Assembly (NCBI GenBank): GCA_903813345.2
Contig: CAIIXF020000012.1
Coordinates: 36,312,528 to 36,376,527 of the forward strand
Source of the DNA: Owenia fusiformis
Lineage: Eukaryota; Annelida; Polychaeta; Sabellida; Oweniidae
Reading direction: 5' to 3'
DNA: 64,000 nucleotides
Shown here: positions 1-21,000 of the stretch, piece after piece
Position numbering within the stretch: position 1 is the stretch's first letter
Layout: each line of letters opens with the position of its first letter
The notes under the pieces: generated by a model
What the model was told of the DNA's origin: nothing
Database searches by the model: none
Seen by the model: only the letters and a program-made list of their open reading frames with translations
Made by a program: the position numbers and the translations under genes

Positions 1-8760
<8,760 letters not shown>

Positions 8761-8898
8761 CACCCCTCCAAATCATATGAACTTGTCAATGGAAAATTCC
8801 ACTCAAATAATTTAGTAATTGCAGTACAAACTGCAAAGGAATGCAGTGCATTATATAAAAGCCCCTCTCGAAATAATCATAGGAACATAAACTTCAAC

Positions 8899-8904
8899 AA
8901 TAAA
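8899..8904 (+). promoter_or_regulatory. CAMKK: AATAAA, likely CAMKK poly(A) signal
   Basis: Canonical hexamer 139 bases after the CAMKK stop codon, the first such hexamer I see downstream of the stop. Confidence 0.5.
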
Positions 8905-9364
8905 ATGGTTCGCTTTATCAATAGGATTTAGGCCAATATATAGATGGCAGTAGTGGTTATTATATAAAACAGATTGATTGTGCTGCCATCTTTATTTAAA
9001 AGCGCAGTACAATCCAGCTTAGTCATGTTAGTCAAGATTGCAACGTCTTTTGAGACTGAAAAAGATGAGTTTACAGTGAACCATTCATATCAAGTTTTAC
9101 AATTTAGAAACATCTATATATCAATTTACATTTTATGCAACTTTGCATTTTAGTGTTTAGAATGTAAATATTTGTACATAGTAAATGATAATGAATCTCT
9201 ATAATATTTTAATTAACATATTTTACATTTTTAACAAAAGCACATTAATGAAGATTTAGTCAGAGCGAGTTTAAATATTTTTGATGACACTTGTTAAATG
9301 AGTAAGTACTCGTATATTTGTAGTTTTGACACATGTTTGTCACATCTCGAGTTGGTGGAATATA

Positions 9365-9563
9365 CACTCCCCTCCGTAAATTTGGCATTCAAAAGCTTTC
9401 ATTAGATAACATATCAAAGCCTGTAAAAGTACGAATCTTAATTTTGATTCATAATTACAATAGTGTATGACTTTGAAAATGTTTTTAAATTGCCAAGCAT
9501 GAACATACTTTGATAAGTGATCAAAAAGGGGACTTCCAGTTTTCAAACTTATGGAGGGGAGTG
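9365..9563. mobile_element. Mariner-like MITE, 199 bp
   Basis: Terminal inverted repeats fit CACTCCCCTCCRTAARTTTG at both ends (left from 9365, right reading back from 9563), with TA dinucleotides directly outside each end as a target duplication. No coding capacity. TA duplications and this size fit a Tc1/mariner-type non-autonomous element. Confidence 0.8.
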
Positions 9564-10150
9564 TAAGAGAGTGACTTTTAATGAGGAGTAGAACACTGTG
9601 AATGTAATTGTTCTAATATTTTTATTAAATTTTCTTTTCAGAATGTCAGCATTTGTGAAGTTTTTTGAGACATTGTTGTCATTTTCAATTCATCAGTAAT
9701 TTTTTAATGGATGGATGTAGCTTTTGTATGAAGCAAGCAATAGAGTGTCTCTAAGCAAAAACACTGGGTGTCTCTAAAAAATGGACCAAAATGAAATGAG
9801 AATCTTTTCCTTCATCGAAAAAGCTGAGCTTTTCATACGATAAATATTGATATCATTTTCCAATTTGCATATGGAAAAGTGGGTGATGTTAAAACAAGCT
9901 TTTTTCTAAAACTAAAAAGAGCTATCAGATGACAATATTAATAAATTTCAAGAATATGCCTTCATCGCTCACACAGTTATTCCATGTTTGGTGCAATTAT
10001 TTAGACACCCAATATAATTAAAATTGTTATTAACATTTATTACATGTTAAATCATATTTTTCAAACAAAATAGTTGTAATTTTAAACATTTTTGTTTCAC
10101 TAATGTACTGTAGTGTTGGAGGTGAAGTATATTATATCTACTTAAATGTA

Positions 10151-10464
10151 CAGTGAAACATGTCTATTCTGAACACCACTATGACTGGCCAAAAGTGTTC
10201 ACATTGGCAGGTGTTCACATTGGCAGGTGTTCACATTGACAGGTGTTCACATTGGCAGGTGTTCACATTTCAATGAGCCAATGAGAGATTCCAACAGAAA
10301 GAAAGAAATTTCCGAAAACAATGTGAAGACTTCTTTTGGTCCCATTCCCATTTTTTTAATCTGGCTAAGTTGGTATTATTTAAAACCTCCAAATGTGAAC
10401 ACCCATCAATACGAACGTTTAGCTGATCACAGTGGTGTTCACATTTGAATCATAAGTTTTACTG
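10151..10464. mobile_element. Pogo/Tigger-like MITE, 314 bp, with internal direct repeats
   Basis: Left end CAGTGAAACATG, right end (inverted) CAGTAAAACTTATG; both subterminal parts carry GAACACC. An internal minisatellite of TTCACATTGGCAGG lies at about 10195-10265. The CAGTRAAAC terminus followed by GAACACC resembles pogo/Tigger termini. A TA lies left but not right, so the right flank has decayed. Confidence 0.65.
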
Positions 10465-11283
10465 AACATGTAAGAAAATTTGAGTACCAAAACATTTTGT
10501 CCAATGAATTCATTTTTAGTGTTTCATGTGAAATAATTGAGCCGCATACAGTAAAGGTATAGAAGCAAAGTCAGGTTTATCTTAATTTTACATTTTTTAT
10601 TTAAGTTGTAAAACACACAGGTTTGACATTTTATATACTACAGATCTTTGTACATTAATATTCCCCCCTAATATAAATTCATTCAGTGACAAAGTGAAAT
10701 GTTCATGTCAACAAGAACTTCCAATTTTTAATGTTAATCAACATAATATTTCAAATCAATAGCAGTGTTACATTGCTTCATTATGTTACATTGCTTCATT
10801 ACGAAGCATTTTGACAAACGAAGCAATAAGTGTAACACTTCAAAAATTCATTCATTTTGGTTAAATGCTTCTATTTATTTAACCGTGGTGTGCTTTATTG
10901 AATGAACATTTTATTCTAACTAATAAACATCTTTAAATTAATATTGGTTACAAATTTCACATTTATGGGCATGTTGAAATCGTTAAACTGATAGTGAAAT
11001 AAACACAACTATTTCTGTAAAATGATGTTCATTCTTTTGTTCAATTATCAATTCTAAATGTCTAAATTGACATGCACCAAGATGATGCACTATCTTCAAA
11101 CTATAACTAACAAACATTTTTCAATATGTTTATATTTCTTCCCATTGAATTGAATTCATTTATTTTTATATAAATTTCTAATGTAATAAATGGAAAGAGT
11201 TGACCTCCATAGTTACAATTCTACACATAACTGCATGCCAAAACGCAACAAATAACATTTCACTCGTACTTATGCAATAAACA

Positions 11284-12043
11284 TCACTCAAAATTGTCAC
11301 TGTAACTTCCATCACCTGCACTTAGAGTGGCATCAGAAAATTCTTCCAATTGCGATTTGGACATATTTGATCCAGATTTAGATATATCAGATCGGGGTTT
11401 AGACATATCAGATCGGGGTTTAGACATGTTTGATCCAGATTTAGACACAATGGATCCCTGAGATTTAGATATATTTGATCCTTTTGGCTTTTCATGTTTT
11501 ACACTTATTGAAGAGCTTATAATTGAGGGATCCTCATCATCATCCTGAGTTGTGTATGATTCTCCCATTCTTGCGTTGGACTTTATAGGAGCACCATATG
11601 CACCATTAGTGGGGACTTTTATTCCTTCATTTTTAAGCCTTGATGCGTCACTGTATTCAATGGCTATTTCATCTAAATGTCTGTATTGTAGATCTTTAGC
11701 TGGTTCCCTTCCTATGGTATCAATTGTCATTCCTGCAGGATGTATCTGACCCTTGGCTTGATGTGCTTTGAGTGTTTTATCTTTACTACTTTCAACTCCT
11801 GTTTCATTCAGTGTTTTAGACTCTTCATTGTCTTTGATATCAACTTGTCTATATAAAGCCATATGTGGTACATTGGACAGTGTATTGTTGCTATTATCAG
11901 TGTCACTTATATGACTCAGATCTGTTGCACTATTGTCGGTTACAAACTCATTCTTATAGACATGGGCAGCTATATCTGTGTGGATGTCATCCAGTTCTGC
12001 ACTAATCTCAATACAACAGTCAGCTAGAATCTCATCTGCCAAT
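11284..12043 (-). CDS. KIAA0753: Moonraker last coding exon
   Basis: It encodes the conserved end of the C-terminal domain ([19 protein letters not shown], then AHVYKNEFV), matching the last residues of the human protein. It then adds about 210 lineage-specific residues, including a short Ser-Lys-rich tandem repeat (SKPRSD / SKSGSN) near the stop. The human protein ends soon after the conserved block, so this tail is an extension. Confidence 0.9.
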
Positions 12044-15000
12044 CTGGAAATATTCAAATAAAGTAATTACTTAAAAATATCCAATGAACTCTCTACTAAT
12101 CCAAAAAAAACAAAAGAAATCTTGAAACTCCAACAAATCGGTATACTGAACTTGGCAAGTAGCATTCAGGTGTTACTGTAATAACTATTATAACTTGATA
12201 CAGCTCAACATAAAAAAACTTTTCAGTCACACTAAAAACATAAATTGATGAGATCTCTTTTAGAATTAATGATAAAATGAATCTAGAAATCCTATAGTAG
12301 AAAATGGACAAAAGTCTAGGAATTGTCACTCACTCATCAACCATGGACCATGGGTTGAAACTGCCGACTGGCATGTGAGATGTCCTTTTAAGGAAGTGTT
12401 CGTATCTGGCCTTATTAGCATGTATTCCTTCCAGTCGCTGTTTGGATAAGAATAAAGCAATGGGTGGTCGTTCCAAATATGGGTGAGGTTGTCTCAGCTG
12501 AGCTTTAACAGGGCTTGGCTCCTGCAAAGACAAACACATCAGAAACATTATTGCATGTATGTAGCAAGACACACAGTGCTAGACAATAGGGCAGATAAAT
12601 GTACATTAAGAGAATGATTTATTTGCATTTGGCTTTTTCTAAAGTTCAGAATTCATGAAATAACTCTGGAAAAACAGTTGGAAATTATTTAATTATCAAT
12701 CAAAAATAGATTTATCAAATACTTTGACATTACCCTAGTTGAATAATTTTATTATTAACCCTTGCCTAAATAAATCAAGCCTAAACCTACAGGAAGTAAG
12801 ACATAAAAATAAGATGTATTATTATCACTATTAAACTGTCAAAATTCAGGGTATTTTAACATTACTTCCCTCTATTATTACCGGGTCAGAATGAACTATT
12901 TATCAGGCTCTAAATTATAGCCCATGGGCCCATGGGGGTAAAATGCCCACAAAATCAAAAAAACTGAAAAACTAAGGTCAAAATTCTTGTCCCATTAATT
13001 CCTTCCAGCTGACATAATCCTGAGTCGTTATGTCTATTGTTTTATAATTATAAACTGGTTTATAAACAATTTTTCATGATTCTTTGAAGGAAACTATACC
13101 TTTGACTGCTGGGGAGGTCTGTTGAGTGCAGACAGGTGTAGTGAATGTGTTGTAGAATAGGTGGCAGGACCTGTCTTTGTGAATACTACAGCGCCATCTT
13201 TCCTCATCTCTGGTCCATTAACATTATCAGCTTGAGATGTATCTCTGAAATTATAATATATACTATAATTTGTAAAACACATTTTATAAAGCGTCAGTGT
13301 ATAAGAGTGCTATTATATCTCCAATTATCTTGCAGTGTTTTTAATAAATGAAAATATACAATGAAGATAATCAGTAGAAAAACCAGAACAACAGCAACGC
13401 CAAAGCGTAGCGAATCCCATCGAACAGCCATGGCTGGCATTTTTACAAACAAAGTATATAGCAAAAATGGCAGCCATTTTTCAAAATGGCCACCTTCTAC
13501 CAAAAGTATCATTAGAAAGTGTGCCATGCTTATAGTATTCAGATACCAAATATGAACAAAATCGCTCTACTACTTTTCGAGTTATAGTAAAATATGTTAA
13601 AATGGTGGCCATTTTGAAAAATGGTCGCCTTCTACCAAAAGTGTCATTAGACAGTGTGCCATGCTTCACACTACCCTACCACGTGACCACGTTTAAAAGG
13701 GAAACAGGGTACAGCTAAGTTGCAAATGGAGGACGTGGGTTTAATTCCATATTTTCTGAACGTAAAATACATTTTACATTTATTTTTAGTGTTCTACCAG
13801 ACATAGAATTGATTCATCAACCAGTTTGTAGAATATTGTTGGCAAAAAACCACTATAGGCAAAGATAGATAATAGTGGGCACAGTGAAGCAAAACACGAA
13901 TGCAATACACGATACATTTCAGTAAATCTATCAACGTACAGGGAGCATGTAAGTTTCCCTTCGAAAATGTTACATTGATATGTAACAAAAAACCCAGTTA
14001 ACTGTTATTTAAACTGCGTGTCATGGTGTTATATGTGGATACGTTTTCTAATATGTTATTCAACTGTATTTTTGTGAATTAATTGTTTTTCTAAAATCTT
14101 ACGATGCATAAAAAGTCGTCCCAGAAATGTATCTTGACTTTGCTGTAAGGCATAACATATTGCGAAACATTTTTCTTCTTGTCACAAAGAGGATAGTGTT
14201 TGTTTCGAGGTGTCTTGTGATGAGCGTTTCATGATTAAATGCAAAATCACTTGAGCAGATTCCATCTAAAAACATCTGACATTCAACACGTCATATAAGA
14301 CATACATCGATATATGGTATTGTTTTTTTTACAATAATAGAGAAATACGACGTCATATCAGCGCTACAGCAAATCGTGAAAAACAAAATGCTCTCAAGTT
14401 TTGAGCAACATATTTTTAATGATCGGTTTTTTAGGACGGTGGTGAATTAGACCATTCAAGGGGTTATATAGAAAGATTCTTCACATGTAGTTCAGGCAAT
14501 TTTAATTATTCTGAATAGCGGATAGTCATTAATACTGATAGCGGATAGTCATTCATCAACGTGTTCATATTTAATTTTCAATATTTTTTATAATTTTTAA
14601 TATTCAATTTGATACCCTAGTAACACGCAAAATCTAGCGTTCTTGTTAATTTAAATACCAAAATGCATATACGACCTGAAAGCCCGTGTCTAAATCTACA
14701 AAATAATGTTTACTTTACTTGGATTAAATAACAATTGATGACACCTCAAAGCATCAACGGGCGGCCTTTTTAGCATTATTTTCGCTGTTTGCAACGTAAA
14801 TGTATATGAGATATGGGACATAGTATGTCTGTATAACCAGCTTACTTTCTCGCTCCCTGTACTATTGAACAATTTACATTCATTGTACCCTGTATTGATC
14901 AACTTTTGCAACTGTGTACCGTGTACTATGACATATCAAATATTTTAAAATTTAAAACGATATTATTTACATTCTTTCTTCAACTATCATATAACTTGGA

Positions 15001-18000
15001 ACATGGACTTCACTATTATACCACTGAAGTTCAACGAATAGCAATATTGACTCACTTCGAGCACCAAACGTATTAACCTTTTGACTAAGCAGTCGATATA
15101 CTCAAAAGCAACCTGTTTGAAAGCCAAAGATTTCGCGCATGCGCGATCGAGGTAGGGTAGTGTGATGCTTATAGTATTCACATACCAAATATGAACAAAA
15201 TCGCTCCACTACTTTTCGAGTTATAGTAAAATAAGTTAAAATGGCGGCCATTTTTCAAAATGTCTGCCATTTTTAAAAATGGCCACCTTCTATCAAAAGT
15301 GTCATTAGACTGTGTGCCATGGTTATAGTATTCACATACCAAATATGAACAAAATCGCTCCACTACTTTTCGAGTTACAGCAAAAATCGTAAAATAACGA
15401 GAAAAGGCCGCCATTTTTCAAGATGGCTGCCATGTGCTTTTTTATATCTATATTTCTAGCTTTATTATCCCAACGAACGTAGTTCGTTAGGGATATAGTG
15501 AAGCCCTCCGTCCGTCCGTCCGTCCGTCCGTCCGTCCGTCCGTCCGTCAGTCCGTCAGTCAGTCAGTCAGTCCAGCCGTCTTTCCGGAAGATAACTCAAA
15601 TACTAGTTGACAGATTTTCTTCATATTTAGTGGAAAGATGTATATTGGTAAATAGTTTTACGCAAAAAAAAATTTTTTCAAGATGGCCGCCGCTCTAAAA
15701 ATGACGGGACTTTTTCGCAAAAATCATAAATTTTTCATTCTAAACCAAAGTAATTAATATTATTGTTTGAAATTTTGGTAGTGTATTCACAACATTTATC
15801 TCTTTCACATATATTCTGTGTTTTTCATCCTGACCCCCAGGGGCCATGTATGGGGAGACAGGAAAACAGAAATTTTCGCTTATTTTTAGATCTTTCTGAA
15901 GTATAGCTTTATTAAACTCAAATGAAAGGCAATTAAGAGTAGATTGCAAATATTGTATCTTTTTTCTGATTCGAGCCTCGTAAAATTCAAAATGGCCGTC
16001 TTATGTACGATTTCGCAATAATTTTTCGATCCCTTCAAAGTATGGCTATATTATACTCAAATTGAAGGAATTTTGGAGTAGATCAAAATTATGGTATTAT
16101 TTTTCAGATTTGTACCTCAGAAAATTCAAAATGGCTGCTTTGCAGGAATTTGCAATTCTAAAATCTAATTTTTTCATTTTCAACCAAAGTAATGAGTATA
16201 ATTGATTGGAATTCGGTAATTGATATTTTGTTCGTTGGGATTTGCTACTCCGCGGAGTTGCCGTTATCTAGTTAATGTTCTACATTACAGTTTTACATAT
16301 TGCACCTAAATTACTGTAAAATCAGCACTAAAATGGCCGCCCATTTTTAAATGATCGGCTTTCGAGCAGAACTTCTACCTCCATAAGGTATATGTGTACA
16401 AAATATGAACAAAATCAGGCCAACGGTATTTGAGTTATTGCCCGGACAGACGGACGGACGGACGGAGGCATTCCCTATTTCCCTTCGAACGAACTTCGTT
16501 CGATGGGATAATAATTGCTTTAGATTTTTAACTTCTACCTCCATAAGGTATATGTGTACAAAATATGAACAAAATCAGGCCAACGGTATTTGAGTTATTG
16601 CCCGGACAGACGGACGGACGGACGGAGGCATTCCCTATTTCCCTCCGAACTTCGTTCGATGGGATAATAATTGCTTTAGATTTTTAAACAATACAACCCA
16701 AAACTAGCTGCAGACAACTTTTGTGCACTTATTTAGCACTCAAAACTCCCTGACAAAATTAGTGTGTATGTATTGCTAAATGTGAGAGAATTTTCATTGG
16801 TGATCTCTAGAACATTGGTAAGCACTTTTGAAACAAATTGAGAGAAATTTATACAAATGCATCTTTATTATTGTGATTTTATATTGGAGAATGCCTATGC
16901 CAAAATTAAGCACCATATACAATATAGCTACATAATATTGGGTGTCCCAAAATATGAAAATGAAAATACTATTAAAATACTTGCATAATATTTAACTGAT
17001 CTCATTTATATTTTGCACACGTGGTGATGATGATATTTGGTTACTCAGTAAAAAGTTCATTAAATTTGGTTTATCTATTGCTAAAAATTCATGTAAAAAG
17101 TGGTTAGATTTTTTAAGACACCTGATATATAGTGTATATTAAGCTTACTGGGTACCTTTTTCTGATGTTATTATCACCAGGCTTGTGTGTGCCAACATGC
17201 AAAGGAGGTGGTTCTGTATGGAGCTCTTCATTATAGAAGTTATCTAGATCCTGGTACTTTCTATTTAGCTGTGTGTCCGTATAGTGAACGCTGGCATATC
17301 TGCGACGAATCTCATCTTGCTCAACCTGGAGAGATAACCAGAAGCATAGCATGAGAATAAACATTTGTTTAATAATGATTTAACTTTCAAAATACAATTT
17401 CTAATTCAAATTTGATTTTACACAATCCATTGGCATATTCAATAAAATATCTCCAACTTAAACCACAAACAACTAACCTAACCTACCAATTAACAAACCA
17501 ATCAACCAAACAAGCATACAAAAACACTAATAACAATAATATTAAGTAAAATGGCACCAGTAACTCTTATGGTAAAAAGTCAATTTCTCAAAAACAAGGC
17601 AAAAGTTAAGGAGCTGAGACCAATGATGAAACAGTATTAAAAAAGATAATAACATTTTACAATATTTAAATAGGTATATGATGGTTGACATCAATCATTC
17701 AAAATCTCTTAGCATTTGAAAATGCACGGAAACACACATTGGGTCTCATATTTCAATAATTGCATATGTCAGAGTTTTATTTATTACTTAAATTCGAGAA
17801 TGACAGGATGACCAAAATTACATTTTTCCGCTTTTTGCGACTTATTGCTTCACCGAAACCAAAACTTCAATTGAAAGTTATATCCAATGTAATTTTACTA
17901 TGAATGTCAGGATGACCAAAATTACATTTTTCCGCTTATTGCGACTTATTGCTTCACCGAAACCAAAACTTCAATTGAAAGTTATATCCAATGTAATTTT

Positions 18001-21000
18001 ACTTCCTTGTACACAAGTTAAATGAAGGAGACTTGAATAGAATTGTATACGAAGTACTACCATTGATGCTTGTAAAATAAATTCTTTCAGTTTTGCTTTC
18101 AATATATTAACCATTGTAAAGTTCTGTTTACTGGTAAACAATGAAATTCTTATATCAATTTTTCCTGTTTGTATAATAAAAAAATACAGTAAAACTCGTT
18201 AATAAAAACACTTGGCTTAAATAAACACCTTCAAATTATATCTTTTGAAAATGTGTTCACATTTCTTCAAATCCCAATTCAACGAATGCAAAACCTCGAA
18301 ATGCGAACACCTTCTAATCTGAACACTTTAAGCATGTCCCAACAGTGTTTAGCTTAGAAGGTTTTACTGAATCCTAAATAAAAAATAAAAATAAGCAATC
18401 AAACAGTCATGTTCATATAAAAAAACAACTAAAATTTCAATGACAAGCAAGGTCAAATAGACCTCAAAAAGATAAGCTCTCTCGTAATGATTTTGAAGTA
18501 TTCTCTAAATCATGAGCAAATAGTACAGAAACTAAATATACTATCAGCAGTATATCACATTAACACTGGTAAAATCCATACAATTGAATGATCAAGGTGC
18601 AATATTGTGAAGAAAACACGTTGACATAAAGAATTCAGTTGTTGTCATATGAAGAAAATAGAAATATACAATAAAAAGTTTTATTGGAAAACATGATGTT
18701 CATTTAAAACAAATTGGAATCACTTGAATATGTTGAAATATACAATAAAAACTGAAATTATCAAATAAACAGATCATTATAATGATAAGATGATTAATGA
18801 ATAATTAATCCCAACTAAATTCGTGGAATATCAAGATATGATAAAAATAATAACAAAGTGAGTATGTAAGGATAACAATTCTAAAATATCGAAAGTTGAG
18901 GCAAAAACAATATTGTGGCATAACCAAAATGCCGATGTTCAAAGAGGATGGTACAGTAGACTTCAACAGTCATGAGTTCCAAATGGGGTACACGCCTCCA
19001 TGTGAGTTTGAGTGGACCACAAAGCTTTACAACTTGCCAGAGGCTCATAGGCATTATAAGGCGCAGTACCCTATTATCTTAAAAGTGGATATGGGTTGGA
19101 TGGGAGAGTCTGAAATAGACACCTGGTACACAGATGACGTGAGTATATACTTTTGATGTAATTAAGGTTGGTGGCAAGAAGGATTAGCAACCAAGATTCC
19201 TTCTCGATCTTTTTGCTGGCTAGAGCAATCTTGTTGTAATATTACTAAAATGTTCATCTCCAGACCAAGTATTTAGTCAAGAGATGACAATTATAGTAAT
19301 AACATTACCAAATTGTTCTTTAGTGCACTTTGACAAGCTTTCACATGTGAATCACATGACTATTAGGACATAACATATCGGCAAGGAATATTGAGTTGGA
19401 CACCGACCCTCCTTGGGTTTGGGGGTAGGAAATATGTTTCCCAAAAGTCTCTGTGACTATATACACCTCACCTACATGTATATTGGTATTATTGGTTATT
19501 TAAAAATACACCTAAATGACAATGCAATTGATTCTGCTATTGGCAAACTCCAGAAATTGATGACAATTATGTTCTTTCCAAGACATTAACTACTCCGAAC
19601 CACACACCAGATGCACTATGTTCAAATTGTTCGCGAGCACAGATCTCTGTGCGCAAGTGGAGAAATATGTTTCGGGAGCGAGGAAATGGTGGTGCGCGAC
19701 TAAAGATTTCACGTTCGCGATGTGAGAATCTTCGTTCGAGTGCAAGGAACGTAGTTAGCAAGGTCATAACTGATGTTCGCATTGGTGTAAGTCTAGTAGA
19801 CCTGAACTAAACAAACCACATTAACATGACAACATGCCACTTCCAGGAAATGTATAGCAATTAATGTAATAACTTATTCTTAATACTTGATCTTGATTGG
19901 TTTAACATTGACTATATGTCTTTTATTGACTTTAAAACATGTCAGTTTCTCCGACATATGGGTCACTATACAATTTTTTACGTGTTTTTTGTCTACAGTA
20001 TATAACACAGTCATCAGTTATATATAAAAGTATGAGCTGTTATTAACATAATGGTACAATAAACTTACAAAAATTGCTACATTATATACATATTATGGTA
20101 CTATTTAAGTATTTTTGTACTTTTTAAGTACCATTACTGAGTTACTAATGATCGCCAATAGTACATTTTTGGTAAATGTTTCATTTTAATCTTTCTTTAG
20201 TCAACTCTCGACTCAATACTGTTGACTTTGACCTTCTATTATAAAGATTTATTGTCTCAATCAAAATTAATTACTTAGTGAGTACATGTAGGTCTCAAGG
20301 TAACAATTCAAAAAAAATAAAGTCAAACCAAAAATAAAATTGCAGCATAACGATAATGTCGATGTTTAAAGAGGATGGTACAGTAGACTTTAACAGCCGT
20401 GAGTTCCAAATGGGGTACACGCCTCCATGTGAGTTTGAGTGGACAACAAAGCTTTACAACTTGCCAGAGGCTCATAGGCATTATAAGGCGCAGTACCCTA
20501 TTATTGTAAAGGTGGATTTAGGATGGTTTGGCGAGTCTAAAATAGATACCTATTATACAGATGATGTAAGTTACAGTAGACTTTGAAATGTTGAGTAATA
20601 TTCTAGTTTGATCAGCCCAAACTAAACAACTTTTACATTTCTTGACATAATTTGAGAGAATATTAATTTATTGAAGTTTCTATCAGGTCTTGGCTTTGGA
20701 TATGCAATAATTTATAACCATTATATAGCTCGATATACTGAGAAAGATTGAAGATTGTATTTTCATCCTGTGAGAGTAGTATTTAAAAGTTCACTTATTA
20801 TCCTGAAATCCCTATTTGGTTCCTCAGTTAAACTCATTTTTATTATTTTTATTATGCAATTATACTGTAAAATGTCTGTTCATAAAATACAGTATAATAA
20901 ATCTATATAACTTCATTGAACATACAAAATGAATAATTTTATGCAACCACCACACATATCATGAGGATTTGATCAATACTGAGTGTTCAAAAACTGTAAC

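Larger units (their letters stand above)
8761..11283. other. Convergent intergenic region between CAMKK and moonraker 3' ends
   Basis: About 2.5 kb separating two genes that converge tail to tail. It contains the CAMKK 3'UTR, two MITEs (listed separately) and AT-rich sequence with short GAAGCAAT repeats near 10770-10830. No coding exon is visible. Confidence 0.6.

Noticed and set aside
15498-15698. Ser-Val-Arg-Pro repeat ORF
   Set aside because: Translation of the (TCCG)n microsatellite inside a HINE-like element.
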